Shown: piece by piece, positions 35,001-43,266 of the stretch
Layout of the letters: every line of letters starts with the position of its first letter
Position numbering within the stretch: the stretch's first letter is position 1
Assembly: GCA_905215035.1 (NCBI GenBank)
Contig: CAJMOJ010000006.1
Coordinates: 1 to 48,285 of the forward strand
From: an uncultured bacterium
GTDB lineage: Bacteria; Actinomycetota; Coriobacteriia; Coriobacteriales; Eggerthellaceae
Reading direction: 5' to 3'
DNA: 48,285 bases
Notes under the pieces: model-generated
What the model was told of the DNA's origin: nothing
The model's input: the letters and a program-made list of their open reading frames with translations, nothing else
The model's database searches: none
Program-made: the position numbers and the translations under genes

Positions 35001-36994
35001 GATCTTTTGATTTCTCTAACATTACCTCCAATCATGAGGTGGTAGTGACGTTTGCTGAGATGCCTGATCTTGGTGGAAAGAATACAAACGGCTTCTACAC
35101 AATTACCGTTAACAAGTATGGTGGATCAAAAGGTGTTACGGTAAGCCCATCGCAGGTTGTATCAGGGGGCCAGTCGAGCCAAATCACCTGGCAGCCAGAT
35201 CTGGGTTATGAAGTAACATCGGTCATGATTGACGGAAAGCCAGTAGACCCATCGACAATTACGCAAGGTAGCTATACCTTTGCCGATGTCTCTGCAAATC
35301 ATGTCGTGGATGTTATTTTTGCTCCCATTGACTCTCAGGCTACCATGAGCCAAACAGACCTCTTGGTCACTACCCAAATTGTAGGGGGTCCTGGTGTAAT
35401 TACTGGTGGCTCTACCGTGTCAAAGGGTGAAAGCTATGAGGTGGCTTGGAGTCCTGTTATCCAGACCACAACCGATATCCATGATCCTGCGTATGCGGTA
35501 TATGAAGTACAAAAAATTGAAGTCAATGGTGTAGAAGCCGCTGGCGTTAATGATTCTTCCTTGCTCTTGGATAACATTAAGGAGAATAAAGATATTGTTG
35601 TTACGGTGAAACCAGTAATCTATACGGTTTCGATTCTTACGTATGGCAATGGTACGGCTTCGCCATCAACAAGCCTTTATAAGGGACAAGAATATGTAGA
35701 TATTAATGCTGTTCCTCAGGGCGCTTCTCATATTTCTTATATTGAGGTTGATGGAGAGAAGAAGTTTGATGAGCGTGATGGTCAGAGTGGTGCAGGAACG
35801 CAAAATGCGTTGGGTGTTATGACTCAAAGCATAGATCAAGCCATTGATCAGACATTGGGTAAAACAAACGCGGAATCAAAGAGCTCTGGTGCTTCTGCTG
35901 GCTCGAATGTATCAGGAGGTGTTTCGGCTACTGAAAACCTGACTTCATCCGAGTCGGACTCATCGGCTCTTGCTTCTGAAAAGGCAGATGAAGGGGAAGA
36001 TAATCAGGCTGGCGATGGGACCCCGCAGGAAGGCGTTAAATCTGACGCTCAAAGTGTTGAAGTGCAAGCACTTTCTTTGGTAACTTCTACGGCTGATGCC
36101 GCTGCTGCGGTATATGATCCTGAAAACACCATTGTTAAGCAGGCTGACACACAGAAATTAGATATGGATCTCAAGGGTGTTGCGCAATCTCATCTTATTA
36201 AGGTGTATTTTGCTGAAACCGGAGATCAAGCCAATCCAGATACCGTAAAAGGAGATGGGAATACGGTAACCATTATTCCTGGTATTGATGGTGGCCCGGG
36301 ACAAATCACGGGTGGCGGTATTGTTGACAAAGATAAACCAGGTGAGATTACGTGGACCATTCCTGATGGATATGAAACTGAGGCGGTTATCATTGACGGT
36401 GAGCGCTATCCTGTTGATCCTGATACAAGAACCATTGATTTGAGTGATCCTCGTTATCAAAACTTGCTGGACCCTGCTGTTGATCACACCTTTACGGTAG
36501 AAGTCACTAAACGGGTTCCAGGTGATGACGTTCTGCCTGCTCAGCGCACCATTGATATTTCGGATAAGGGAGACACCTTTACCGTATCGACTAAATTAAC
36601 AGGAGGACCGGGTACGATTAGTGCAACAGGTGTTATTAAGGCAGGAGATCCTTATACGGTAACATGGAGCGTGGGCGAGGCTAATGGTGTTGCTTATCGC
36701 GTTGTAAAGGTTCTTATTGATGGCGTTGAACATCCAGAATTGCTTGATGCAACATCGTATACTTTTGAAGATCTTGCAGCAGACCATGGGATTGAAGTAG
36801 TGCTTGAGCCTATTCCTCATAATCCGGAGCATGAAGAAGGTGCTTCGATAGATAATCAGAGCGTATCTAATTCGAATACGTCTACTTCTAAAACCGCAGA
36901 TTCGATTCCCGTCATTCCGTGTCTCGCACTGTGCGCAGCGGCTGCGTGTGTAGTGATTGTGACAAGGAGAGGAGCGTTCCAGAATAAAAAGTAA
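32091..36994 (+). CDS. Giant C-type-lectin-like surface protein (EPN type), frame broken at a poly-G tract
   Basis: From ATG 32091 (after gaagg) a signal peptide is read up to eight G's (32165-32172), after which the frame closes at TAG 32220-32222 (43 aa). The remaining 1589 codons are open in the next frame. One extra G gives a 1634-aa protein whose signal peptide (LMIPLGGGTHRSAWA, cut before DENN) aligns without gaps to the paralogue at 37959. In that numbering: a domain shared with the paralogue (about 60-195); a C-type-lectin-like domain (about 198-373) with EPN (nt 33047-33055) and WND (33143-33151); a YDG/MBG-like domain near 569 (KVYDGTT); divergent InlB-type repeats (about 900-1250 and 1400-1590); a Ser-rich stretch; and SKTAD, a membrane helix and a basic tail. 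A GTG at 32225 has no ribosome binding site. Sequencing error, -1 frameshifting or pseudogene remain possible. Confidence 0.8.
32165..32172 (+). repeat. Homopolymeric G8 tract in the signal-peptide coding region
   Basis: This is the only such long G run noticed in the window. Length 8 puts the lectin out of frame; 9 (or 6) would put it in frame. Such tracts change length by slipped-strand mispairing in many phase-variable surface genes. Confidence 0.9.
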
Positions 36995-37034
36995 CCACTG
37001 CGGTTATAGAAAATTACTCTAGAGCAATGTAGTA

Positions 37035-37090
37035 GGCACCGTGAAACTCCTTGTTAAGTACTGCGTAGGAGAACACGGTGCCTTCTTTTT
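37035..37090 (+). terminator. Terminator after EPN lectin gene
   Basis: A perfect 9-bp stem ggcaccgtg/cacggtgcc with inner ctcct/aggag, then a T-rich tail (ttcttttt). Confidence 0.85.
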
Positions 37091-37226
37091 CTCAAGTTTC
37101 TCTTTGATAACTCTTTCTTGGTCATTGCCAAAGAGCATCGTGTGCGGATTGATCTTTAAGCTCAGGATTTATGGCACAATAGTAACTTGAAACTTATGAC
37201 GTTAGACAAGTTACAGGTTACTGATA

Positions 37227-37781
37227 ATGGATGAAGCTATCAAAAACAACAGCAAAAATAGCAAGATTAAAAAACCAAAAGGTGCTCGTATTCAAAGGCG
37301 TATAGCATCTAAGAGAACAAAAAAAGAATTAATTTCAGCAGATGGAAGACCGTATTCTAAGTGGCAACGCCGCACGCGTGTGTTATGTATTTTGCTCCTC
37401 GTGTATTCTGTGCTGGAAATTGCTGCTGGAATTGTTTTTGTTTGCCTTGCTCAATTTGCTCAATTCTATTTGAGTGATGTTGCGGGTGGTTTATCGATCA
37501 CCATCAATACCCTTATTTTTGGTTGCTATAACTTTGTCATGGCGCTCTTGGGACTGCGCGGTGCTAAAGACCCTAAAAAGATCGGTCTCTTTTTCTGGGC
37601 TATTTTAATTAATGCTATTTTGATGAGTTGGCAGGTGGCTTCTGATATTTCTGTTGGTCATCTAGAAATGTCATCTTTGATTACGCTTATTATTTGCATG
37701 CTCTTTGCTGTTTGCGCTTGGAATGTGCGTGGACAAACGGGGTATTTTGATAATCATCCTATGCCTGAAAACAATGAATAG
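37227..37781 (+). CDS. Small four-helix membrane protein, unknown function
   Basis: The family is not recognised. The 184-aa protein has a strongly basic cytoplasmic N-terminus (about residues 1-50, many Lys/Arg) followed by four hydrophobic segments (about 52-77, 88-110, 119-138, 150-166) and a short polar tail. The ribosome binding site is weak (acagg). It lies alone between the two lectin genes, with a terminator upstream. Whether it is linked to surface-protein export or is unrelated cannot be told. Confidence 0.75.
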   Translation: MDEAIKNNSKNSKIKKPKGARIQRRIASKRTKKELISADGRPYSKWQRRTRVLCILLLVYSVLEIAAGIVFVCLAQFAQFYLSDVAGGLSITINTLIFGCYNFVMALLGLRGAKDPKKIGLFFWAILINAILMSWQVASDISVGHLEMSSLITLIICMLFAVCAWNVRGQTGYFDNHPMPENNE

Positions 37782-37880
37782 CAAGTCATAAGTTTGTTAC
37801 GAACTATCACTTAAAGTGAAACAAAATACATTATTTTTGTCATAAAGCTGCTGTTTTTTCTTTATCTTAAAGACGCGCGT

Positions 37881-37889
37881 TGCTATGAT
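37881..37889 (+). promoter_or_regulatory. Extended -10 promoter of the QPD lectin gene
   Basis: TGCTATGAT is identical to the gatC promoter element. The -35 region is poor. The predicted start, about 37896, is at the base of the leader stem. Confidence 0.5.
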
Positions 37890-37897
37890 GAACGGTG

Positions 37898-37950
37898 ACT
37901 TAAAAATCGGGCTAAAGCAGAATTGTTCGTTGCCATTTCTGCTTGAAAGT
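37898..37950 (+). promoter_or_regulatory. Shared 5'-UTR element, copy 2
   Basis: A short outer stem ACTT/AAGT (37898-37901 with 37947-37950), a bulge containing AATCGGGCTAA, and an inner stem AAGCAGAA/TTCTGCTT (37915-37922 with 37937-37944) are present. The 3' flank TTGAAAGTAGG is nearly the same as in copy 1 and contains the ribosome binding site. This is the shortest and weakest outer stem of the three. Confidence 0.5.
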
Positions 37951-37958
37951 AGGTCATT

Positions 37959-40900
37959 ATGCAACATGTTTTAAAGAAGAGTGCCTATAGCGCACTTGCT
38001 ATTATTCTGGCATTGTCGCTTATGCTGCCCATAGGTGGCATAAGCCCGCTTGATGCCTGGGCTGATGAGGCTCATGTACAAGAACAAGCATCGAGTCAGG
38101 CAGACTCATCGTCATCAGTGCAGCCTGACACGTTAACGATTAAAGCAGGAGCTGCTACCCCTATTGCTCCAGGCTCTAATACGTATGCTTTTCCGCATCT
38201 ACAGGTATTTTCAAATTCTCCTGATAGATTAATCAAGTCAATTACGGTGCAGTTTACTTCAGCTATTACTACTGCTGATGAAGTAAACTTCACTTCTTCG
38301 GGCAACTTTGTTGTATGGGATGCAACAAAGCATGGCAATAAATCGGTCAACAATGCTCAAGGTGCTACGCCAGGGGAGTGGGAAACCTACCTTCGCAACA
38401 ACCTTACTATCACGCTCTCAGATGCAACAACAACTAAAAGCTTGCGTATGATTGCGAGCTTTGATCCGGTAACGCGTACCCTTGACTACAACTCACTCAA
38501 TGGTCACTACTACGAAGTTGGCAAAACTGCCTCAGGCGCTGTTGATACTTCAAAAAGCTGGGATCAAGCATTGCGTGCAGCTGAAGAGCATACCTATATG
38601 GGCATGCAAGGTTATCTTGTTACGGTGACGAGTAGAGAAGAGCATGATTTTGTGTACTCGCTGGTACATACCGATACCTGGATGGGTGGTACCTGTGACG
38701 ATACCTATACTATGCGTAGCTCTGATTGGGCGCAAAACTATCGCTTTGGCGCATCGCAATATCCAAATCGCTGGTCGCAAGATGCCACCTATCATTCAGG
38801 CGCCTATAGTCAGTATTATTGGGTGTCAGGACCTGAAGCTGGCATAAAGATGGGCGAGTGTATGTCTAATGTTGATCGTAGGCCAGCTACTAATCCTGAA
38901 ACCAACGAGCCTATGTTTATGTTCTGGGCAAGTGCACAACCTGATGGTTATCGCACTGGTGAAAAATGGATGCAATTAGCGGTTAGCCTTGGAACAACAT
39001 CAGTTGATACGCACGGTGAATGGAATGACCTTCCTATTGCCTATAGCGGATTGAAGTATGTTATTGAATATGGCGATATGCCTGGTGATGCTGATGATGG
39101 CAGTGGTGATGGCTCTGGCGATGCTAATGTTGATGTCTATGTAAAGGTTGACATCAATGTTGATCCAACTGGTCAAACCATTACCACTGAGGCTGATGAT
39201 GTTGTTGTTGGAAGCCCACTTCGCATTCAAGAAAACGCTAATGGTGGCGAAGTTGAGACTATTATTGGCAAAAAAGACGACGGCAAGGTAGAGCCGGCAG
39301 TAATTGAGCGTACCTTCTATCAATTGAAAGAGGGTGGCAATCCTAAAGATTCTGATTCTTGGATCAAGCTTGATGGTGAGCCAACTCATGCTGGTACCTA
39401 TAAAGTTGAATCAAATGCAATGTATCAAACATCATATGTTAAAGACGATGGTACAACCCAAGAAGCAGTTCCTTACAAACAAGGAAGTGCTACGTTTAAG
39501 ATTAAACCTAAGCCTGTTGATGTAACGCAACCTGCAACGCCAACCTCATCGGATCCATCAAATCCTGGCGGCACACCGGATGCTACCCAAGGTACTGAAA
39601 TCAAAGATAGTGATCCTGATGATCCCACTAATCCTAATGGTGTTACACAGGTTGTTGCGGGACGTACCTATACTAAGACATATGATGGCACTGCATTTGC
39701 ACCAGCTGGCTCGCTCAATATTTCTGATGTGATCCTTCCCGGTGCGCAAGCCTATTTATCCTATACCTCTGCAACCTATGAGAAGGCAGCGACTGATGAC
39801 GGTATGCAGCTCGTGCTGCATGGGGTGAGTGTTAAAGGAGTTGATAGTGCTGACTACACCTTGTCGGGGTTAACTTCTGATGGTGATTTAGTGGTAACGG
39901 GCTCTATTATTCCTCGTGATTTGGTGATCTCATCGGCCTATATGCAAAACAATAAACCTATTGTTTCATGGATTGAGGGCATTACACTCACCACATCGCT
40001 TGATCCATCAGCGCCGATTGGTGGTCTGTATACCAATAACGCCGCTACCTTTAAAGAAGGTAGTGCAACTAAGACTGAAAGTATTGTAGTAGCTGGTGCT
40101 ACGCCAGAAGGAACAACGCAGACGTGGCCTGTCGAGTGGCCTGAAAATATGCTTGCTCCCAACGAGACAATTGATGCGGTGCTCGGTGAGGTTTCCTATG
40201 TATCTTCAACGCGTGGCGGTCTTGTCTTGCAAACAGTAAATCCACAGAAAGGAACCTATACCCTTGTTCCGAGCTTTACCAAAGTCGAGCAAGCAAGTGA
40301 CGGGGCATACTATACGCAAGATGGAAATTATCGAGTAATTTTCAAGAATGCTGATCTTGCGGTTGTAGATAGGCCAGTCAATAATTTGACACAAGACCCA
40401 TCGGGCAATCCTGATCCTCTTGTTATTACCGAGAAAATCAAAGATCCCGGGACGCCTCCGGTGACTAAAGACGATATCGAAAAGATCGTTGAAGATGCGT
40501 ATGGCCCTGATGTAGAGCCTGGTACCCCAAGTGACCCTGATGATCCCAGCAAGGGTTCAATTCCTGAGGGGGTGGATCCGGTAATTACTATCAAAAAGGG
40601 CGGCATGGTTGTTGACGAGATCGATCCAACCGTGCCGGGCGAGTATGTAATTACGGTGGTTTATCCTGATCCAAGTGGCGTGGACGTTGAGGTTGACATT
40701 GATTATGTGATTGAGGACAACCCGACCCCGAGCGATCCTGCAACACAAGTATTTAGTATCTCAACTAAACTCAAAGGAGCAGTGGAAGGAGCAAGCATTA
40801 GTCCTTCTCAAACTGTTGCTAAGGGATCATCTGCTAGCGTGTCATGGCAACCGGGTCCTTATACCTATGTTGCACTGGTGGAAGTCGATGGCAAAGTCAT

Positions 40901-42965
40901 GAACGGTATTAATACCTATGAGTTTGCAGGAATTAGTGCTGATCATACGGTTGAAGTTACGCTTGCATCGCTACCTGTCATGGAACCAAGTACAAGCAAC
41001 GGTTTTTATACCATTACGGTTAATCGATATGGCGGCTCCAAAGGCGCTGTCGTGAGCCCTTCGATGGTGCTCAATCAAGGTGATTCGGGTCAGGTAACCT
41101 GGCAGCCAGAGCCTGGATATGAGATTAAAAAAGTCATGATTGATGGTGTGGCAATCGAGGTTGATCCAACGCAAGCGGGCAGCTATACCTTCTCCCAATT
41201 GAGTGCAAATCATGTTGTCGATGTGGTTTATGGACCTGTTGGTGCAGAACCTGCATTGTCTCAAGACGACCTGTTAGTTACCACCAAAATCCAAGGTGGT
41301 CCAGGTACGATCACGAGTGGATCAACGGTAGCGCGCGGCGATGATTATCACGTTGCATGGGAGCCGGTAATCCAAACCACAACTAATCATAGAGACCCCA
41401 ACTATGCCGTATATGAAGTGGTGAAGGTTGAAGTAAATGGTGCTGAAGCCGCAGGTAAGGATGAGCACGATATCGATCTTGCTAACATTAAAGAGAATAA
41501 AGAAGTTGTCGTTACGGTAAGACCAGTAATCTATAACGTTTCAATTGTTAAGTATGGTAATGGCACCGTGTCTCCATCGCAAGCTCGCTATAAAGGACAA
41601 GAGTATGTCGATATTATGGGAGAGCCTGCTGGTGGAAGCCATATATCCTACATCTCTATAGATGGACAAGAGGTCTTTAAAGAGTCAAATACCGGTGGTG
41701 TTGTTGGTGGTTCTGACAATGCTAACCAGAACGGAGCCTCCAATGCTGACAATGCCCAAACGCAATCAGTAAATGAGGTGAGTGATGGGACCACTAAAGA
41801 GGCCAACGTAATTACTTCAGATGAGGCAGCTGCAACATCGAGCCAAGCTGCGAAATATGGTGCGACTGTAGTTACGGGAAGCGCCGAGCATATGGCAACG
41901 AATATAACTAATCAAACTATTGAGGGACCAGAATCATTCAAATCTTCTGGATCAACTGGAACTTCTGATGCTACAGGAGTGCATGATGAGTCTACTGATA
42001 CTGCAGGGGTAGAAGCGTTAGCGCTTGACGTGCTTACTGCAGAAGCTAATGCCGCTGCGGTAGATCCGGTGTTTGAGCCTGAGCATGTTGATGTTAACCA
42101 AGCAGATGAGCAGCGTCTCAATATGGGTATTGGTGGCATTGCTAACCATCATATTGTTAAGGTCTACTTTGCTGAGCAGGGACAGACCGCCAATCCTGAC
42201 AATACCGATGATCGCACTATCACGGTTATTCCTGGTGTCGAAGGTGGTCCTGGAGAGGTTTCAGGTGGTGGTATTGTTTCCATTACGCCTGATAACCCTA
42301 ACCCGCCTCATGTAACTTGGACGCTTCCTGAAGGTTATGATACTAAAGAGGTCGTTATTAACGACACGCATTATCCAGTTGACCCATCAACACGTACTGT
42401 CAATATTGCTGATTTCGAAAAAGATCTTAAACCTGGTGAGGAATATACCGTGACGCTTGTTGTTGAGAAACGTGCACCAGGCGATGACGTGGTTCCACAA
42501 ACGCGCAGTGATGTCTCAGATAATGAGCAGGGCGATACCTTTATGATTGAGACAAGCCTCAAAGGTGGCCCAGGCACTATTTCTGCATCCATGAATGTTG
42601 TAAAGGGCAAAGACCATACGGTTACCTGGACTGTCGGAGAGATTAATGGTGTGAAGTATCGCGTGGCAAAAGTCCTTATCGATGGGGTAGAGCATCCCGA
42701 GTTGCTTGATGCATTTGAATATACCTTTGCTGACATTGATAAGGAACACACCATTGAAGTGATTCTTGAGCCAATCCCGGCATCTGCAGATAACTCATCT
42801 ACTGCAGCCGGTTCTTCGCAGACAGATGGGCAGGGATCAAACGATAAGTCATCCACAACAAAGACAGGGGATATGACGAGTACGATTGCCTTTAGTGTTG
42901 TTGGTATTGGATTGCTCGCTTGTTTTGCGTTGCTCTTTATGCGCAAGCGCATGCGTAAAGAGTAA
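37959..42965 (+). CDS. Giant C-type-lectin-like surface protein (QPD type)
   Basis: This intact 1668-aa paralogue of the preceding lectin has a signal peptide of residues 1-35 (ending LDAWA, cut before DEAH). It continues with the shared N-terminal domain (about 57-180) and a C-type-lectin-like domain (about 182-372) with GMQGYLVTVTSREEHDF, QPD at residue 327 (nt 38937-38945), GEKWMQL and WND at 355 (39021-39029), ending KYVIEYGD. A filamin/MBG-like part, a YDG domain near 569 (KTYDGTAF), a DP-rich linker, divergent InlB-type repeats (about 930-1230 and 1430-1600) and a Ser/Thr/Asn-rich insertion near 1260-1350 follow. The end is TKTGD, a membrane helix and RKRMRKE, a sortase-type anchor without the usual Leu-Pro. 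In animal lectins QPD favours galactose; carry-over to this protein is inference. Confidence 0.92.
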   Translation: MQHVLKKSAYSALAIILALSLMLPIGGISPLDAWADEAHVQEQASSQADSSSSVQPDTLTIKAGAATPIAPGSNTYAFPHLQVFSNSPDRLIKSITVQFTSAITTADEVNFTSSGNFVVWDATKHGNKSVNNAQGATPGEWETYLRNNLTITLSDATTTKSLRMIASFDPVTRTLDYNSLNGHYYEVGKTASGAVDTSKSWDQALRAAEEHTYMGMQGYLVTVTSREEHDFVYSLVHTDTWMGGTCDDTYTMRSSDWAQNYRFGASQYPNRWSQDATYHSGAYSQYYWVSGPEAGIKMGECMSNVDRRPATNPETNEPMFMFWASAQPDGYRTGEKWMQLAVSLGTTSVDTHGEWNDLPIAYSGLKYVIEYGDMPGDADDGSGDGSGDANVDVYVKVDINVDPTGQTITTEADDVVVGSPLRIQENANGGEVETIIGKKDDGKVEPAVIERTFYQLKEGGNPKDSDSWIKLDGEPTHAGTYKVESNAMYQTSYVKDDGTTQEAVPYKQGSATFKIKPKPVDVTQPATPTSSDPSNPGGTPDATQGTEIKDSDPDDPTNPNGVTQVVAGRTYTKTYDGTAFAPAGSLNISDVILPGAQAYLSYTSATYEKAATDDGMQLVLHGVSVKGVDSADYTLSGLTSDGDLVVTGSIIPRDLVISSAYMQNNKPIVSWIEGITLTTSLDPSAPIGGLYTNNAATFKEGSATKTESIVVAGATPEGTTQTWPVEWPENMLAPNETIDAVLGEVSYVSSTRGGLVLQTVNPQKGTYTLVPSFTKVEQASDGAYYTQDGNYRVIFKNADLAVVDRPVNNLTQDPSGNPDPLVITEKIKDPGTPPVTKDDIEKIVEDAYGPDVEPGTPSDPDDPSKGSIPEGVDPVITIKKGGMVVDEIDPTVPGEYVITVVYPDPSGVDVEVDIDYVIEDNPTPSDPATQVFSISTKLKGAVEGASISPSQTVAKGSSASVSWQPGPYTYVALVEVDGKVMNGINTYEFAGISADHTVEVTLASLPVMEPSTSNGFYTITVNRYGGSKGAVVSPSMVLNQGDSGQVTWQPEPGYEIKKVMIDGVAIEVDPTQAGSYTFSQLSANHVVDVVYGPVGAEPALSQDDLLVTTKIQGGPGTITSGSTVARGDDYHVAWEPVIQTTTNHRDPNYAVYEVVKVEVNGAEAAGKDEHDIDLANIKENKEVVVTVRPVIYNVSIVKYGNGTVSPSQARYKGQEYVDIMGEPAGGSHISYISIDGQEVFKESNTGGVVGGSDNANQNGASNADNAQTQSVNEVSDGTTKEANVITSDEAAATSSQAAKYGATVVTGSAEHMATNITNQTIEGPESFKSSGSTGTSDATGVHDESTDTAGVEALALDVLTAEANAAAVDPVFEPEHVDVNQADEQRLNMGIGGIANHHIVKVYFAEQGQTANPDNTDDRTITVIPGVEGGPGEVSGGGIVSITPDNPNPPHVTWTLPEGYDTKEVVINDTHYPVDPSTRTVNIADFEKDLKPGEEYTVTLVVEKRAPGDDVVPQTRSDVSDNEQGDTFMIETSLKGGPGTISASMNVVKGKDHTVTWTVGEINGVKYRVAKVLIDGVEHPELLDAFEYTFADIDKEHTIEVILEPIPASADNSSTAAGSSQTDGQGSNDKSSTTKTGDMTSTIAFSVVGIGLLACFALLFMRKRMRKE

Positions 42966-43015
42966 GAGGAGTATCTCTTAGTAGGTATATCTATCGTATT
43001 GTGTATACATGTTTT

Positions 43016-43060
43016 GAGAGAAGGGATTGAACTTAGTTCAATCCCTTCTCTTGTTGTGTT
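43016..43060 (+). terminator. Terminator after QPD lectin gene
   Basis: A perfect 16-bp stem (43017-43032 with 43036-43051), 3-base loop and moderately T-rich tail. Confidence 0.8.
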
Positions 43061-43144
43061 TCTGTGACTTTTGTGGTTGTCAGCGTGATTTCGCTTTGAA
43101 ATGCTGGTTATATCAAATAAATAACTGATCGTAACGAATAATTG

Positions 43145-43173
43145 TTGCTTTGGTTACAAAAAGATGACATGAT
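43145..43173 (+). promoter_or_regulatory. Candidate promoter of the third surface gene
   Basis: TTGCTT, 17 bases, CATGAT. The predicted start, about 43180, is just before the leader stem. Confidence 0.5.
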
Positions 43174-43183
43174 AGTCTCGTAA

Positions 43184-43253
43184 AACTGTTTTATCGGGCA
43201 ATGATGTAGTGGCGCAAAGCAAAAGTGCGTTTCTTTAGCTGCATCATACAGTT
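43184..43253 (+). promoter_or_regulatory. Shared 5'-UTR element, copy 3
   Basis: Outer stem AACTGT/ACAGTT (43184-43189 with 43248-43253), a one-sided bulge tttatcgggca (43190-43200) and an inner stem of about 10 bp (43201-43210 with 43238-43247) are present, with none unpaired on the 3' side. The 12-mer TTATCGGGCAAT (43191-43202) is identical to copy 1. Inside is a cgca/tgcg hairpin. The 3' flank GTTGAAACGAGGGG leads to the ATG at 43267. Confidence 0.6.
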
Positions 43254-43266
43254 GAAACGAGGGGTC

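Noticed and set aside
32225..36994. Independent gene starting at GTG 32225
   Set aside because: No ribosome binding site or signal peptide at that start, whereas ATG 32091 has both and aligns with the paralogue after a one-base change in the G tract.
43190..43250. Leader of the third surface gene as a cyclic-di-GMP-I riboswitch (GGGCAAT...GCGCAAAGC resembles its conserved blocks)
   Set aside because: The hairpin expected between the two blocks and the second receptor stem are missing, and copies 1 and 2 lack the GCGCAAAGC block.
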